The notes beneath the pieces are model-generated. The model saw only the letters and a list, made by a program, of their open reading frames with translations, was not told the origin of the DNA and did not search any database. This document shows, in pieces, positions 30,312 through 39,556 of a stretch of 64,000 bases of DNA. The position numbers and the translations under genes are program-made. The DNA is from Rhodobacterales bacterium RIFCSPHIGHO2_02_FULL_62_130 (GTDB taxonomy: Bacteria; Pseudomonadota; Alphaproteobacteria; Rhodobacterales; Rhodobacteraceae), in the NCBI GenBank assembly GCA_001828855.1, contig MHZT01000006.1, positions 62,001 through 126,000 of the forward strand. The letters are read 5' to 3'. Numbering within the stretch: the stretch's first letter is position 1; each line of letters opens with the position of its first letter.

Positions 30312-30657
30312 GTCTGAACTCGTCGGTCTAGTTCTGCGTTACTTTCCGTCTTGCCACATAAGCAGGGGCGGGGCAACGGGGGAAGGCAGGCCAAGCCCCC
30401 CCTTGCCCGCGCTTTTTCGTCCGCTGTGGCCGGACGCGCGCCCCAAACTGCACGAAAGGCACAGAGGTCGCGTCAGGCCAAGGGCCGTCGGGTTCGCACC
30501 GCATAGCGCGCCCCGACATCAAAGGATTGCAAAACCGGTTCAGGTTTTCCGGACCAGACGCGCAAAGCACGGCTTTTCCCGCCCGCGCATCGACGAATCA
30601 TTAATCCTTTCACGGCACTCTGGGGCCAGAGTCAGCTTGCCAGAAAGGATGCCCCCC
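30312..30657. other. Gene-free region upstream of pcm and of a small rightward gene
   Basis: This 346-bp stretch must hold the pcm promoter and, at its right end, the leader of the small gene (AGAAAGGA at about 30641-30648). A hairpin-like structure (GGGCAA at 30371-30376 with TTGCCC at 30403-30408, plus a G5/C5 stem) is followed by GCGCTTTTTC, resembling a rightward terminator with no gene upstream of it. I see no RNA gene or coding frame. Confidence 0.4.
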
Positions 30658-30804
30658 ATGTCCGCCGCAGATGAATTGGCCGAAATCCGCGCCGAAATCG
30701 AACGGCTCCGCCAGCGTGAGGCGGTTTTGTCGGCCCGCGCCGCCAATGCACCGCCTCTGCCGCCCCGCCCCGGCTGGCCGATCCAGCGCGGGGCGCTGCA
30801 CTAA
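30658..30804 (+). CDS. Small 48-residue helical protein
   Basis: Predicted product MSAADELAEIRAEIERLRQR followed by EAVLSARAANAPPLPPRPGW and a short end. The first 30 residues form a charged amphipathic helix with heptad-like leucines (coiled coil), followed by a proline-rich tail with PGWP. Short proteins with this helix-plus-PRPGWP plan recur in Rhodobacteraceae as far as I recall. AGAAAGGA lies just upstream. The stop overlaps by 4 bp the stop of the convergent CoA ligase gene. Function unknown; coding assignment is moderately supported. Confidence 0.5.
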   Translation: MSAADELAEIRAEIERLRQREAVLSARAANAPPLPPRPGWPIQRGALH

Positions 30805-32420
30805 CTCTGCCGCAGCCGGAACCGCTGGATCTTGCCGGTCTGGGTTTTCGGCAAGGCCCGCACGAAAACCACGCGGCGGGGGTATTTATAGGGCGCGATC
30901 ACCCGTTTCACATGATCCTGCAACAGCTTGACCATCAGCGCATCGGGTTCGCGCCCCTCGGCCAGCACCACATGCGCCTCGACGATCTGGCCGCGTTCCT
31001 CATCCGGACAGCCGATCACCGCACATTCAACCACATCGGGATGCGACAGCAGCGCCGCCTCCACCTCTGGCCCCGCGATGTTGTAGCCCGCGCTGATAAT
31101 CATATCGTCCGAGCGCGCAGCGAAGTGGAAACGCCCCTCCTCGTCCTGCCAGAAACTGTCGCCCGTCAGGTTCCAGCCATCGCGCACATATTTCATCTGC
31201 CGGTCATCTGCCAGATAGCGGCAGCCCGTCGGCCCCCGCACCGCCAGCCGGCCCACCTCGCCGCGCGGCATTTCCTGCATGTTCTCGTCCACGATCCGCG
31301 CCTCGTATCCCGTCACGGGCCGCCCCGTGCAGCCCGGCCGGTGGTCGTCAAAGCGGTTGGTCAGGAAGATATGCAGCATCTCGGTGGCGCCGATACCATC
31401 CAGCATCGGCTTGCCGGTTTTCGCCATCCATTCCTCATAAACCGGCGCGGGCAGGGTTTCCCCCGCCGAAACCGCCGCGCGCAAAGACGACAGATCGGCC
31501 CCCTCTGACATCGCCTTCAGCATCACCCGATAGGCGGTGGGGGCGGTGAAACACACCGTCGCCTTATGAGTCTGGATCAATTCGATCATATTGGTGGGGG
31601 TCGCTTGCTCCAGCAGCGCCGCCGCCGCCCCGAAGCGCAGCGGAAACACCGCCAACCCGCCCAGCCCAAAGGTAAAGGCCAAGGGCGGAGACCCCACAAA
31701 CACATCCTCGGGCGTCACCCCCAGAACCTCGCGCGCATAGCCATCCGCGATGATCAGCAGGTCACGATGAAAGGCCAACGCGCCCTTCGGCTCTCCGGTG
31801 GTGCCAGAGGTAAACCCGATCAGCGCCACATCATCGCGCCCGACCGGCGGCGCGGTAAAGCGCACCGATTTCGACAGCGCCACACGGTCCAGTTCCGCAT
31901 CATGGTTCGCGGTGCCATCAAAGCCGATCACGGTTTTGAGGTGCTGCGAGTGTTTGGCGCAGGCCACCAGTTCTTCCATCAACCGCGTATCGCACAGGGC
32001 AAATTCGATCTCGGCGCGGTCAACAATCTGCCCCAACTCGCCCGCCCGCAGCATCGGCATGGTGTTGACCACCACCGCCCCCGCCTTGGTCGCGGCCAAC
32101 CAGCAGGCCACCATCGCCGGATTATTGGCCGACCGGATCAGCACACGATTTCCGGGCTTTACGCCGTAATCCTCAACCAGCGCATGCGCGATCCGGTTCG
32201 ACCAGTCGGTCAACTCCTTGTAGGTCCGCTGCCGCCCGTTGCCGATCAGCGCAGTATGGTCGCCAAAGCCGCGCTCGACCATCCGGTCGGTCAGTTCCAC
32301 CGCCGCATTCATGTAGTCTGGGTAGTCAAACCCCTCCAGCCGGATTTCCGGCCATTGATCGGCAGGGGGCAAACGATCACGGGTAAAGCTGTCAACGTGG
32401 CCCGATGGTCCCAGCATCAT
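30801..32420 (-). CDS. abmG: 2-Aminobenzoate-CoA ligase
   Basis: A 539-residue AMP-forming acyl-CoA synthetase that activates anthranilate to 2-aminobenzoyl-CoA. It shows the AMP-binding core IGFTSGTTGEPKGALAFHRD, the adenylate motif DGIGATEMLHIF, and the hinge GRFHFAARSDDMIISAGYNI. The C-terminal lysine region is LPKTQTGKIQRF. The assignment to aminobenzoate rests on context: it ends an operon headed by the diagnostic monooxygenase/reductase. Its start overlaps the RidA gene stop (ATGA). Benzoate- or other aryl-CoA ligase activity is the main alternative. Confidence 0.88.
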   Translation of the reverse strand: MMLGPSGHVDSFTRDRLPPADQWPEIRLEGFDYPDYMNAAVELTDRMVERGFGDHTALIGNGRQRTYKELTDWSNRIAHALVEDYGVKPGNRVLIRSANNPAMVACWLAATKAGAVVVNTMPMLRAGELGQIVDRAEIEFALCDTRLMEELVACAKHSQHLKTVIGFDGTANHDAELDRVALSKSVRFTAPPVGRDDVALIGFTSGTTGEPKGALAFHRDLLIIADGYAREVLGVTPEDVFVGSPPLAFTFGLGGLAVFPLRFGAAAALLEQATPTNMIELIQTHKATVCFTAPTAYRVMLKAMSEGADLSSLRAAVSAGETLPAPVYEEWMAKTGKPMLDGIGATEMLHIFLTNRFDDHRPGCTGRPVTGYEARIVDENMQEMPRGEVGRLAVRGPTGCRYLADDRQMKYVRDGWNLTGDSFWQDEEGRFHFAARSDDMIISAGYNIAGPEVEAALLSHPDVVECAVIGCPDEERGQIVEAHVVLAEGREPDALMVKLLQDHVKRVIAPYKYPRRVVFVRALPKTQTGKIQRFRLRQS

Positions 32421-32821
32421 TCCCCCTCCGGCACAACGGCCGTTGCCTCGATTTCCACCAATGCCCGATCCTCGACCAAGGCCACAACCTGCACCAAGGC
32501 CATCGCCGGATAATGCCGCCCGATCAACGCCTTGTAGGCCGCCCCGATTTCCTTGAGGCTGGCCAGATATTGACGCTTGTCAGTAACATACCACGTCAGG
32601 CGCACCAGATGTTCGGGTTTCGCACCGCCCTCGGCCAGCACCTCGACGATGCTGCGCAGGGCCTGTTCGACCTGCCCCGCAAAGTCATCCGTCTCGAACT
32701 CCTGCTCGGCATTCCAGCCGATAATCCCGCCGGTAAACACCATCCGGCCCGAGGCAGCCACGCCATTGGCATAGCCCCGCGCCGCTTTCCAATGTTTCGG
32801 GTGCAAAATCTCGTGGCTCAT
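32417..32821 (-). CDS. RidA/YjgF family protein of the anthranilate-CoA operon
   Basis: A 134-residue RidA-fold protein (GMVFTGGIIGWNAEQEF-like strand, VVEVLAEGGAKPEHLVRLTWYVTD, and a C-terminal VVALVEDRALVEIEATAVVP). Family members hydrolyse reactive enamines and imines to ketones and ammonia. The terminal segment ends EIEATAV, where classical RidA has the catalytic arginine a few residues earlier in an ARxxVE context; here the equivalent position reads DRALVEIEA, retaining an arginine. It is translationally coupled to both neighbours. I infer that it hydrolyses the enamine produced from 2-aminobenzoyl-CoA, releasing the anthranilate nitrogen. Confidence 0.85.
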   Translation of the reverse strand: MSHEILHPKHWKAARGYANGVAASGRMVFTGGIIGWNAEQEFETDDFAGQVEQALRSIVEVLAEGGAKPEHLVRLTWYVTDKRQYLASLKEIGAAYKALIGRHYPAMALVQVVALVEDRALVEIEATAVVPEGE

Positions 32822-33228
32822 GCCGCGCCCTCCAAATGCCGCGCAAGGCGGTCCCGCATTTCAACCGGCCATTCCGCCGCCTTCATTCCGTCAATCCACA
32901 CCAGCGTCAGGGTGGCACGCAAACGCGCCTCGCCCGCCATCACACCGGTGATCCGCACCGTCACCGAGGACCGCCCCACCTTCACCACATCCAGCGCAAA
33001 GGTTACGATATCGCCCAAGCGCGAGGGCGCCATGAAATCCGCCTCGATCCGCACCGTCGGCACGCCGTTCTGCGCCGCAACATGCATCGAGGCAAAAGAC
33101 CGCCCGACCTCATCCTTGAAAAAGTTTTCCACGACCGAGTTGGTCATCTCGAAATAGCGCGGATAAAACACGATCCCGGCGGGGTCACAGTGGTTGAACT
33201 CGATCTGGATATCGCGGGAGTAGGTCAT
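32818..33228 (-). CDS. Acyl-CoA thioesterase, 4-hydroxybenzoyl-CoA thioesterase family
   Basis: A 136-residue hotdog-fold thioesterase. The active-site segment [20 protein letters not shown] contains the aspartate used by Pseudomonas-type 4-hydroxybenzoyl-CoA thioesterase. It probably releases CoA from dead-end aromatic or alicyclic thioesters formed in the pathway, protecting the CoA pool. It overlaps RidA and the acyl-CoA dehydrogenase by 4 bp on each side. Confidence 0.88.
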   Translation of the reverse strand: MTYSRDIQIEFNHCDPAGIVFYPRYFEMTNSVVENFFKDEVGRSFASMHVAAQNGVPTVRIEADFMAPSRLGDIVTFALDVVKVGRSSVTVRITGVMAGEARLRATLTLVWIDGMKAAEWPVEMRDRLARHLEGAA

Positions 33229-34391
33229 GCCAGAATGCTCCGCGCAATCACCACGCGCTGCACGTCCGAAGCCCCCTCGTAAATCCGCAAGGCTCTGATT
33301 TCACGATACAAAGCCTCAACCGCAAAGCCATGCCGCACCCCGTCACCGCCATGCAGTTGCACCGCCATGTCGATCACCTTCTGCGCGGCCTCGGTGGCAT
33401 AAAGCTTGGCCATCGCCGCCTCGCGCGACACCCGCGCAGCCCCTTGATCCTTGACCCAAGCCGCGCGGTAGATCAGCAAAGCCGCGGCATCGATCTGCAG
33501 CGCCATGTCCGCCAAATGCCCCTGCACCATCTGCAATTCCGCCAGCGCAGCCCCTTGAATCCGCCGCGCCTTCACCCGCGCCAAAGCCTCGTCCAGCGCG
33601 CGCCGCGCAAAGCCCAAGGCCGCCGCCCCGACGGTGGACCGGAACACATCCAGCACCGACATGGCAATCTTGAAGCCATCCCCCGCCTTCCCGATCAGTG
33701 CGCCTTCCGGCAGGATCACATCGCGCAAGGCCAGATGCGCCAAAGGATGCGGCGCGATCACCTCGATCCGCTCCACCACCGAAAGCCCGACCGTATCCGC
33801 AGGCAGCAAAAACGCCGAAAGCCCCTTGGCCCCCGGAGCCTCACCCGTGCGGGCGATGATCACATAAACATCGGCAATCCCGCCGTTCGAGATATAGGTT
33901 TTCTCGCCGTTCAGCACCCAGCCGCCCTGGCCGCGCACCGCCGTCGTCGCCGTCGCCGCCACGTCAGACCCCGACCCCGGTTCGGTCAGCGCAAAGCCCG
34001 AAATGGCATGGCCCGCCCGCGTCAGTGACAGCCATTCCCGCTGCACCTCGGACCCGAACAGCGACACCGCCCCCATGCCAAGCCCCTGCATCGCAAAGGC
34101 AAAATCCGCCAAACCGTCATGTCGCGCCAAAGTCTCGCGGATCAGGCACAGGGTGCGAACATCCAGCACTTCGCCCGCCGCAGCGCCGGAATGCTGCAAC
34201 CAGCCGCCCGCACCCAAGGCCGCGACCAACCCGCGACAGGCCGCATCCACATCGCCATGATCCACCGGCAGATGCGCGCCGGCCCAAGCCTCAAGTGCCT
34301 CGGCCAAGGCGCGGTGGCGCTCCTCGAAAAACGGCCATTCCAAGAAACTGCGATCCGGCACGGGTTCATCCTCTTCGTTCAAATATCCCAC
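33225..34391 (-). CDS. Acyl-CoA dehydrogenase
   Basis: A 388-residue FAD enzyme that introduces a 2,3 double bond into an acyl-CoA. The flavin/substrate motif [19 protein letters not shown], the [19 protein letters not shown] loop, and the C-terminal [20 protein letters not shown] and [13 protein letters not shown] (catalytic glutamate in IYEG) are present. In this operon it should act on the ring-derived alicyclic or ring-opened CoA ester. The first residues ([15 protein letters not shown]) are less conserved, so a start slightly downstream is possible. A 45-bp gap to the upstream hydratase gene is the only non-overlapping junction in the operon. Confidence 0.9.
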   Translation of the reverse strand: MGYLNEEDEPVPDRSFLEWPFFEERHRALAEALEAWAGAHLPVDHGDVDAACRGLVAALGAGGWLQHSGAAAGEVLDVRTLCLIRETLARHDGLADFAFAMQGLGMGAVSLFGSEVQREWLSLTRAGHAISGFALTEPGSGSDVAATATTAVRGQGGWVLNGEKTYISNGGIADVYVIIARTGEAPGAKGLSAFLLPADTVGLSVVERIEVIAPHPLAHLALRDVILPEGALIGKAGDGFKIAMSVLDVFRSTVGAAALGFARRALDEALARVKARRIQGAALAELQMVQGHLADMALQIDAAALLIYRAAWVKDQGAARVSREAAMAKLYATEAAQKVIDMAVQLHGGDGVRHGFAVEALYREIRALRIYEGASDVQRVVIARSILA

Positions 34392-34436
34392 GGGGGAAGC
34401 GGCCTTGGCCGCGCGGGGGTGTGAAACCCCCGTCTG

Positions 34437-35246
34437 TCAGTTCCCCGCGAAAACCGGCTTTTCCTTGGCGACAAAGGCGTTGTAGGCGCGCTCGAAATCC
34501 TTGGTCTGCATGCAGATCGCCTGCGCCTGCGCCTCGGCCTCGATCGCCTGCTCCAGCCCCATATTCCATTCGTGGTTCAACTGCGTCTTGGTCATGGAAT
34601 GGGCAAAGGTCGGCCCCGAAGCCAGCCGCCGCGCAAGGGTCATCGCCTCGGCCTCCAGCACGTCCGCGCCATGCAGCGCGTTCCAATAGCCCCACCGCTC
34701 GCCCTCGGCGGCTGACATCACGCGGCCCGTATAAAGCAGTTCCGCCGCCCGCCCTTGCCCGATGATGCGCGGCAGCATCGCGCAAGCGCCCATATCGCAG
34801 CCCGCCAAGCCTACGCGCGTAAACAGGAAGGCCGTCTTCGCCTCGGGTGTCGCAAGCCGCAGATCGGCGGCCATCGAGATGATCGCCCCCGCGCCAACAG
34901 CCACCCCGTCCACAGCCGCGATGATCGGTTTTCCGCAGGAAATCATTGCCTTGACCAGATCGCCCGTCATGCGGGTAAAGGCCAGCAGGTCTTTCATCGG
35001 CAGCCCGATCAGCGGCCCGATGATGTCATGCACATCCCCGCCCGAGCAGAAATTCCCCCCGTTTGACGCAAACACCACCACATCGACATCCTCCGCATAG
35101 ACCAGCGCGCGGAAGGTGTCGCGCAACTCGGCATAGCTCTCAAAGGTCAACGGGTTCTTGCGGTCGGGCCGGTTCAGCCGCACCACGGCGATGCGGTCTG
35201 CCACCTCCCACAGGAAATGCTGCGGTTTCAACCCTGCCAGTTTCAT
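34437..35246 (-). CDS. Enoyl-CoA hydratase/isomerase family protein
   Basis: A 269-residue crotonase-fold enzyme. The oxyanion-hole segments [20 protein letters not shown] and [20 protein letters not shown] are evident, followed by [20 protein letters not shown]. Members hydrate or isomerise unsaturated CoA esters; some hydrolyse alicyclic rings. It is coupled to the MarR gene by a 4-bp overlap. Whether it hydrates, isomerises or opens the ring is not decided by sequence. Confidence 0.88.
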   Translation of the reverse strand: MKLAGLKPQHFLWEVADRIAVVRLNRPDRKNPLTFESYAELRDTFRALVYAEDVDVVVFASNGGNFCSGGDVHDIIGPLIGLPMKDLLAFTRMTGDLVKAMISCGKPIIAAVDGVAVGAGAIISMAADLRLATPEAKTAFLFTRVGLAGCDMGACAMLPRIIGQGRAAELLYTGRVMSAAEGERWGYWNALHGADVLEAEAMTLARRLASGPTFAHSMTKTQLNHEWNMGLEQAIEAEAQAQAICMQTKDFERAYNAFVAKEKPVFAGN

Positions 35247-35674
35247 TGCTTGGCCATCCTTTTCAAAATCTCGGTCAGCGCGTCCAGATCAGACTCGGAC
35301 AGGCCCGCAAACAGCCGATCTACCTCGCGTTCATGGTCGGTGGCCAGCCCTTCAAACTGCGCCAACCCTTCGGGGGTCAGCGCCACGAAAACCGTGCGGC
35401 GGTCGGTTTCCGACGGCGTACGCCGCACCAGACCATCCTTTTCCAGCCGGTCCACCACCGCCGTCGCATTGCCGTTTGACACCAGCAGCATCCGCGAAAG
35501 CTCGCTCATCGTCACGCCATCGCGGCGGCGATACAGCGCCGCCAGAACGTCAAAACGCGGCAAGGTGGTGTCGTGCTTCACCCGCAGAAACTCACGCAGA
35601 TGGCTTTCAGAGGCCCGCGTGACGCCCAGCATCCTGATCCACATCTTCAGGCGGCGTTTTGACAGGTCGCTCAC
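35243..35674 (-). CDS. MarR-family regulator inside the anthranilate-CoA operon
   Basis: A 143-residue winged-helix regulator. The DNA-binding part reads [20 protein letters not shown] for helix-turn-helix and [20 protein letters not shown] for the wing (DRR is the family signature). GTG at 35674 is the likely start, because it overlaps the SDR stop as GTGA and has GGGGGG upstream; a longer frame would run into the SDR gene. MarR repressors in aromatic-CoA operons usually respond to the aryl-CoA intermediate. The palindrome at 38741 (and 15939) is a plausible target. Confidence 0.9.
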   Translation of the reverse strand: MSDLSKRRLKMWIRMLGVTRASESHLREFLRVKHDTTLPRFDVLAALYRRRDGVTMSELSRMLLVSNGNATAVVDRLEKDGLVRRTPSETDRRTVFVALTPEGLAQFEGLATDHEREVDRLFAGLSESDLDALTEILKRMAKQ

Positions 35675-36411
35675 AATTCGCCCCCCGCGATGGTGATGGC
35701 TTGGCCGTTGATGCCGTCCGACCCCGCCCCGCACAAAAACAGCGCGGTCGCGGTGACTTCCGAAGGCTGGATCAGCCGGTTCTGCGGGTTCATCGCCTCA
35801 AGTGCGCCGCGTGCTTCGGCCAGTGAACGGCCGGTTTTCTCGGCAATCACCTGCACGGAATGATCCGTCATCGGTGTGTCCAGAAAGCCGGGGCAAATCG
35901 CGTTCACCGTGATCGGCTTGCGCGCGATTTCCAGCGCCAAGGACCGCGTGAGGCCAATCACCCCGTGTTTCGCCGCCGCATAGGGGGCAACCTTGGCATA
36001 GCCCTTCAGCCCGGCGGTCGAGGCCACCGAAATCAGCCGCCCCCAGCCCGTCATCTGCAACAACCCCTCGCGCAGGGTCAAAAACACCCCCGTCAGGTTC
36101 ACCGCAATCATCGCATTCCATTGATCCAGCGAGGTTTTCGTCATCGGCGCGGAATCCGCCGCCCCCGCATTGGCGATCACGATATCGCAAGGGCCAGCCG
36201 CCGCGAACATCGCCTTGACGGAAAGCTCATCCGTCACATCAGCCTGCACCGCGCGGATACCCGAGGCCCGCGCCGCCACCGCCTGCAAGGGTGCCAGCCT
36301 GCGGCCCGAGATCACCACTTCGGCCCCCGCAGCGGCGAAGCCGAGGGCGAGGTTTTCGCCCGCCCCCGTGCCGCCACCGGTAATCAGAACGCGTTTGCCT
36401 GCCAGTGTCAT
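35671..36411 (-). CDS. Short-chain dehydrogenase/reductase of the anthranilate-CoA operon
   Basis: A 246-residue SDR. Cofactor motif [23 protein letters not shown] motif [10 protein letters not shown], and the catalytic YAAAKHG (Tyr-xxx-Lys). The start [13 protein letters not shown] overlaps the abmA stop as ATGA. It probably oxidises or reduces a cyclic hydroxy/keto-acyl-CoA intermediate. The C-terminus [20 protein letters not shown] is standard. Confidence 0.9.
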   Translation of the reverse strand: MTLAGKRVLITGGGTGAGENLALGFAAAGAEVVISGRRLAPLQAVAARASGIRAVQADVTDELSVKAMFAAAGPCDIVIANAGAADSAPMTKTSLDQWNAMIAVNLTGVFLTLREGLLQMTGWGRLISVASTAGLKGYAKVAPYAAAKHGVIGLTRSLALEIARKPITVNAICPGFLDTPMTDHSVQVIAEKTGRSLAEARGALEAMNPQNRLIQPSEVTATALFLCGAGSDGINGQAITIAGGEL

Positions 36412-38690
36412 ACGCGGATCGTCTCCTGCTGTTTCTGCACCAACCGCCGCGCCTGATCGCGGCCCGCAAGATAGGGCAGCGGCCATTCGGTGCCAGCATC
36501 GCCCAAGGCCACCGATTGATGCAACGTCCAATAGGGGTCGGCCAGATGCGGGCGGGCAAGGCAGACCAGATCGGCACGGCCCGCCAGAAGAATCTGGTTC
36601 ACCTGCTCGGCCTCGGTGATATTGCCGACAGCCATCGTGGCAAGCCCTGCCTCGTTGCGGATACGGTCGCTGAACGGGGTCTGGAACATGCGGCCATAAA
36701 CAGGGCGCGCGTCGGTGCTGGTCTGGCCTGCCGACACATCGATGATATCGGCCCCCTCCATCGCAAACATCCGCGCGATTTCAACGGCCTCGGCGGGCGA
36801 GACACCGCCATCCACCCAATCGGTTGCCGAAATCCGCACCGACATCGGCTTATGCCCCGGCCAATAGCGCCGCATCTCGCGGAACACTTCCAGCGGATAG
36901 CGCATCCGGTTTTCCAAGGAACCGCCGTATTCATCTTCCCGCACATTCGACAGCGGCGAGATAAAGCTTGAGATCAGATAGCCATGCGCCGCGTGCAACT
37001 CGATCATGTCAAAGTCTGCGCCTTCGGCCATTTCCACGGCCTTGATGAACTGGCGCAGAACCGCGTCCATATCATTGCGGTCCATCGCCTTTGGCACCGC
37101 ATTGCCCGCAGCCCAAGGAATCGCGGATGCCGACAGCAGCGGCCAATTCCCCGAAACCAAAGGCGCATCCGCATCGGCCCAGCCGACTTGGGTAGAGCCT
37201 TTGCGCCCCGCATGGCCGATCTGGCAGCAGGTTTTCGCCTTGGTCTCGGCATGGATGAAATCGTTGATCCGCTTCCATGCGGCCTCGTGCTTTGGCGTAT
37301 AAAGCCCCGTGCAGCCGGGGGTGATACGGCCATTGGCAGAAACGCAGGTCATTTCCGTATAAACCAGCCCCGCGCCGCCCTTGGCGCGCTCGGCGTAATG
37401 CACGAAATGCCAATCCCCCGGCACACCATCAATCGCGCGATATTGCGCCATGGGCGACACGACAACGCGGTTTTCAAGCGCCATGCCACGCAGTTGGAAC
37501 GGCGCGAACATCGGCGCGCGGCCCGCCTGCCCGCCATATTGCGCGGCAAACCAGTCCTCGGTTTCACGCAGCCAAGCCGGATCACGCAGGCGCAGGTTTT
37601 CGTGGGAAATCCGCTGCGAGCGGGTCAGCAGCGAATAGGCGAATTGCTGCGGCGGCAGGTCAAGATAACGTTCAACCTCCTCGAACCACTCCAGCGAATT
37701 GCGCGCCGCCGATTGCAGACGCAGCACTTCAACCCGACGTTCAGCCTGATAACGCTCAAAGGCCGATTTCATATCGGGTTCGGAGTGCAGATATTCTGCC
37801 AGCGCAATCGCACTATCAAACGCCAGCCGCGAACCGGAGCCGATCGAGAAATGCCCCGTCGCCGCCGCATCGCCCATCAGCACCACGTTTTCATGATACC
37901 ACTGACCGCAAATCACACGCGGGAACTGCATCCAGACCGCCGAGCCGCGCAAATGCGCCGCATTCGACATCAGATCATGCCCGCCAAGGTGGGCCGCAAA
38001 GATCTTGCGGCAGGTTTCCACCGTTTCTTCCTTAGACATATCCGCAAAGCCCCAGCGGTCCCACGTTTCCGGCAGACATTCCACGATGAAGGTCGCGGTG
38101 TTGTCGTCAAACTGGTAGACATGCGCCCAGACCCAGCCATGTTCGGTTTTCTCGAAGATGAAGGTGAAGGCGTCGTCGAACTTGGCATGGGTGCCAAGCC
38201 AGACGAACTTGCACTTGCGCAGATCAATATCGGGCTGGAACACCTCTTGGTATTCGCGCCGCACCAAGGAATTGATGCCATCCGTCGCCACGACGATATC
38301 GTATTCCTTGCGGTATTCTTCAGCCGATTTGAACTCGGTCTCAAAGCGCATATCCACGCCCAATTCCCGCGCGCGGGATTGCAGCAGGATCAGCATCGCC
38401 TTGCGGCCAATCCCTGCAAATCCATGCCCGCCCGACACCGTGCGAACCCCGTTATGCACCACCGCAATATCGTCCCAATAGGCGAAATTGCTGCGGATCG
38501 ACTCGGTCGAGACCGGATCATTCTTCTGCATCCGCCCCAGCGCGTCATCCGACAGCACCACACCCCAGCCGAACGTATCGTTGGCCTTGTTGCGCTCCAT
38601 CACGACGACCTCGTGCGCAGGGTCGCGCAGCTTCATCGAGATTGCGAAGTAAAGACCGGCGGGGCCACCGCCCAAGCACAGAACTTTCAT
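36408..38690 (-). CDS. abmA: 2-Aminobenzoyl-CoA monooxygenase/reductase (fused flavoenzyme)
   Basis: A 760-residue fusion that defines the pathway. The N-terminal half (about 1-390) is an FAD aromatic monooxygenase: [20 protein letters not shown], and [20 protein letters not shown] for the FAD ribityl site. The C-terminal half (about 400-750) is an Old-Yellow-Enzyme-type FMN reductase: [37 protein letters not shown] and [16 protein letters not shown]. Established role of the fusion in Azoarcus evansii: hydroxylation at C5 plus ring reduction of 2-aminobenzoyl-CoA to a non-aromatic 2-amino-5-oxocyclohexene-carbonyl-CoA. GGAGG lies 7 bp before the chosen ATG; upstream in-frame ATGs cross the operator. 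Confidence 0.95.
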   Translation of the reverse strand: MKVLCLGGGPAGLYFAISMKLRDPAHEVVVMERNKANDTFGWGVVLSDDALGRMQKNDPVSTESIRSNFAYWDDIAVVHNGVRTVSGGHGFAGIGRKAMLILLQSRARELGVDMRFETEFKSAEEYRKEYDIVVATDGINSLVRREYQEVFQPDIDLRKCKFVWLGTHAKFDDAFTFIFEKTEHGWVWAHVYQFDDNTATFIVECLPETWDRWGFADMSKEETVETCRKIFAAHLGGHDLMSNAAHLRGSAVWMQFPRVICGQWYHENVVLMGDAAATGHFSIGSGSRLAFDSAIALAEYLHSEPDMKSAFERYQAERRVEVLRLQSAARNSLEWFEEVERYLDLPPQQFAYSLLTRSQRISHENLRLRDPAWLRETEDWFAAQYGGQAGRAPMFAPFQLRGMALENRVVVSPMAQYRAIDGVPGDWHFVHYAERAKGGAGLVYTEMTCVSANGRITPGCTGLYTPKHEAAWKRINDFIHAETKAKTCCQIGHAGRKGSTQVGWADADAPLVSGNWPLLSASAIPWAAGNAVPKAMDRNDMDAVLRQFIKAVEMAEGADFDMIELHAAHGYLISSFISPLSNVREDEYGGSLENRMRYPLEVFREMRRYWPGHKPMSVRISATDWVDGGVSPAEAVEIARMFAMEGADIIDVSAGQTSTDARPVYGRMFQTPFSDRIRNEAGLATMAVGNITEAEQVNQILLAGRADLVCLARPHLADPYWTLHQSVALGDAGTEWPLPYLAGRDQARRLVQKQQETIRV

Positions 38691-38740
38691 GGCCATTCCT
38701 CCATCATGCGTTGAAGCCAGAGTTACACCGCCGCAAAACA

Positions 38741-38770
38741 ATTTCAAGCTTGAAATTTCTGACTTGAAAT
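38741..38770. promoter_or_regulatory. Divergent promoter operator of the anthranilate-CoA gene set
   Basis: A perfect palindrome ATTTCAAGCTTGAAAT (38741-38756), identical to the one before kynU, plus an extra half-site CTTGAAAT at 38763-38770. It lies 51 bp before abmA (leftward) and 42 bp before the hydratase gene (rightward), so one bound dimer could control both operons. Leftward, a TTGAAA hexamer in the palindrome is followed 17 bp later by AACTCT, a weak -10. Confidence 0.75.
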
Positions 38771-38797
38771 TTTGTCGCAGGGATGCAGAGTGGCAGC

Positions 38798-39556
38798 ATG
38801 GAAAATCTGATCATCACACCGCAGGCCGGATGGGTGCAAATTACCCTGAACCGCCCCGCCGCCAAAAACGCGCTGAACACCGCCATCTTGGCCGCCTTGG
38901 CCAAAGCCTTGGCGGATGCCGCCGCCGACCCGTCGGTGCGCGCCGTTCTGATCCACGGGGCCGATGGCAATTTCGCCGCCGGCGCCGACATCGGGGAAAT
39001 CGAAACCAAGACCACAGCCGAAGGGGCGGTTGATCCGCGCAAGGCCCATTGGGCCGCGATCCGCGCCTTTCCGAAACCACTGATCGCCGCCGTGGATGGC
39101 TTTGCACTGGGGGGTGGGCTGGAACTGGCGTTGATGGCCGATCTGTTGATTTTGGGCGAGTCGGCACGACTGGGCCTGCCCGAAACCAACCTTGGCCTGA
39201 TCCCCGGCGCGGGCGGCACCCAGCGGCTTTTGGCGCTTGCAGGCCGCGCGCGGGCCTCGCGTCTGGTGCTGACGGGCGAGATTATTGACGCCGCGACTGC
39301 CTTTGACTGGGGGATAGGATCTTATCTGGCCGCTGGCCTTGCCCTGCCCGAGGCCGAGGCTTTGGCCGCAAAAATCGCCCTGCGCGCACCCTTGGCCTTG
39401 CAGGCGGCCAAAGCGGCACTGGTGGCAGGCGACGAATCCGCCCACGCCTTTGCGCTGGAACGCAGCGGTTTTGAATCCCTGCTGGATACCGCCGACAAGG
39501 CCGAAGGCATCCGCGCCTTCCGCGAGAAACGCAAACCCGATTTCAGGGGGAAATGA
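38798..39556 (+). CDS. Enoyl-CoA hydratase (PaaF/PaaG-like)
   Basis: A 252-residue crotonase-fold enzyme. [20 protein letters not shown] and [20 protein letters not shown] form the oxyanion hole, and [19 protein letters not shown] carries the catalytic glutamate. The start at 38798 ([11 protein letters not shown]) fits the family length; an in-frame ATG at 38783 lies 15 bp upstream and cannot be excluded. It heads a four-gene rightward operon (hydratase, 3-hydroxyacyl-CoA dehydrogenase, thiolase, kynureninase-like) that completes beta-oxidation of the ring-opened CoA ester. Confidence 0.9.
   Translation: MENLIITPQAGWVQITLNRPAAKNALNTAILAALAKALADAAADPSVRAVLIHGADGNFAAGADIGEIETKTTAEGAVDPRKAHWAAIRAFPKPLIAAVDGFALGGGLELALMADLLILGESARLGLPETNLGLIPGAGGTQRLLALAGRARASRLVLTGEIIDAATAFDWGIGSYLAAGLALPEAEALAAKIALRAPLALQAAKAALVAGDESAHAFALERSGFESLLDTADKAEGIRAFREKRKPDFRGK

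Noticed and set aside
30371-30420. Rightward terminator-like hairpin upstream of pcm
   Set aside because: Stem and T-run are present, but no rightward gene precedes it; recorded only as part of the gene-free region.
36984-38714. A 576-codon rightward open frame opposite abmA
   Set aside because: It lies entirely antisense to a well-defined enzyme gene, has arginine/histidine/glutamine-rich composition typical of antisense GC-rich frames, and matches no family.
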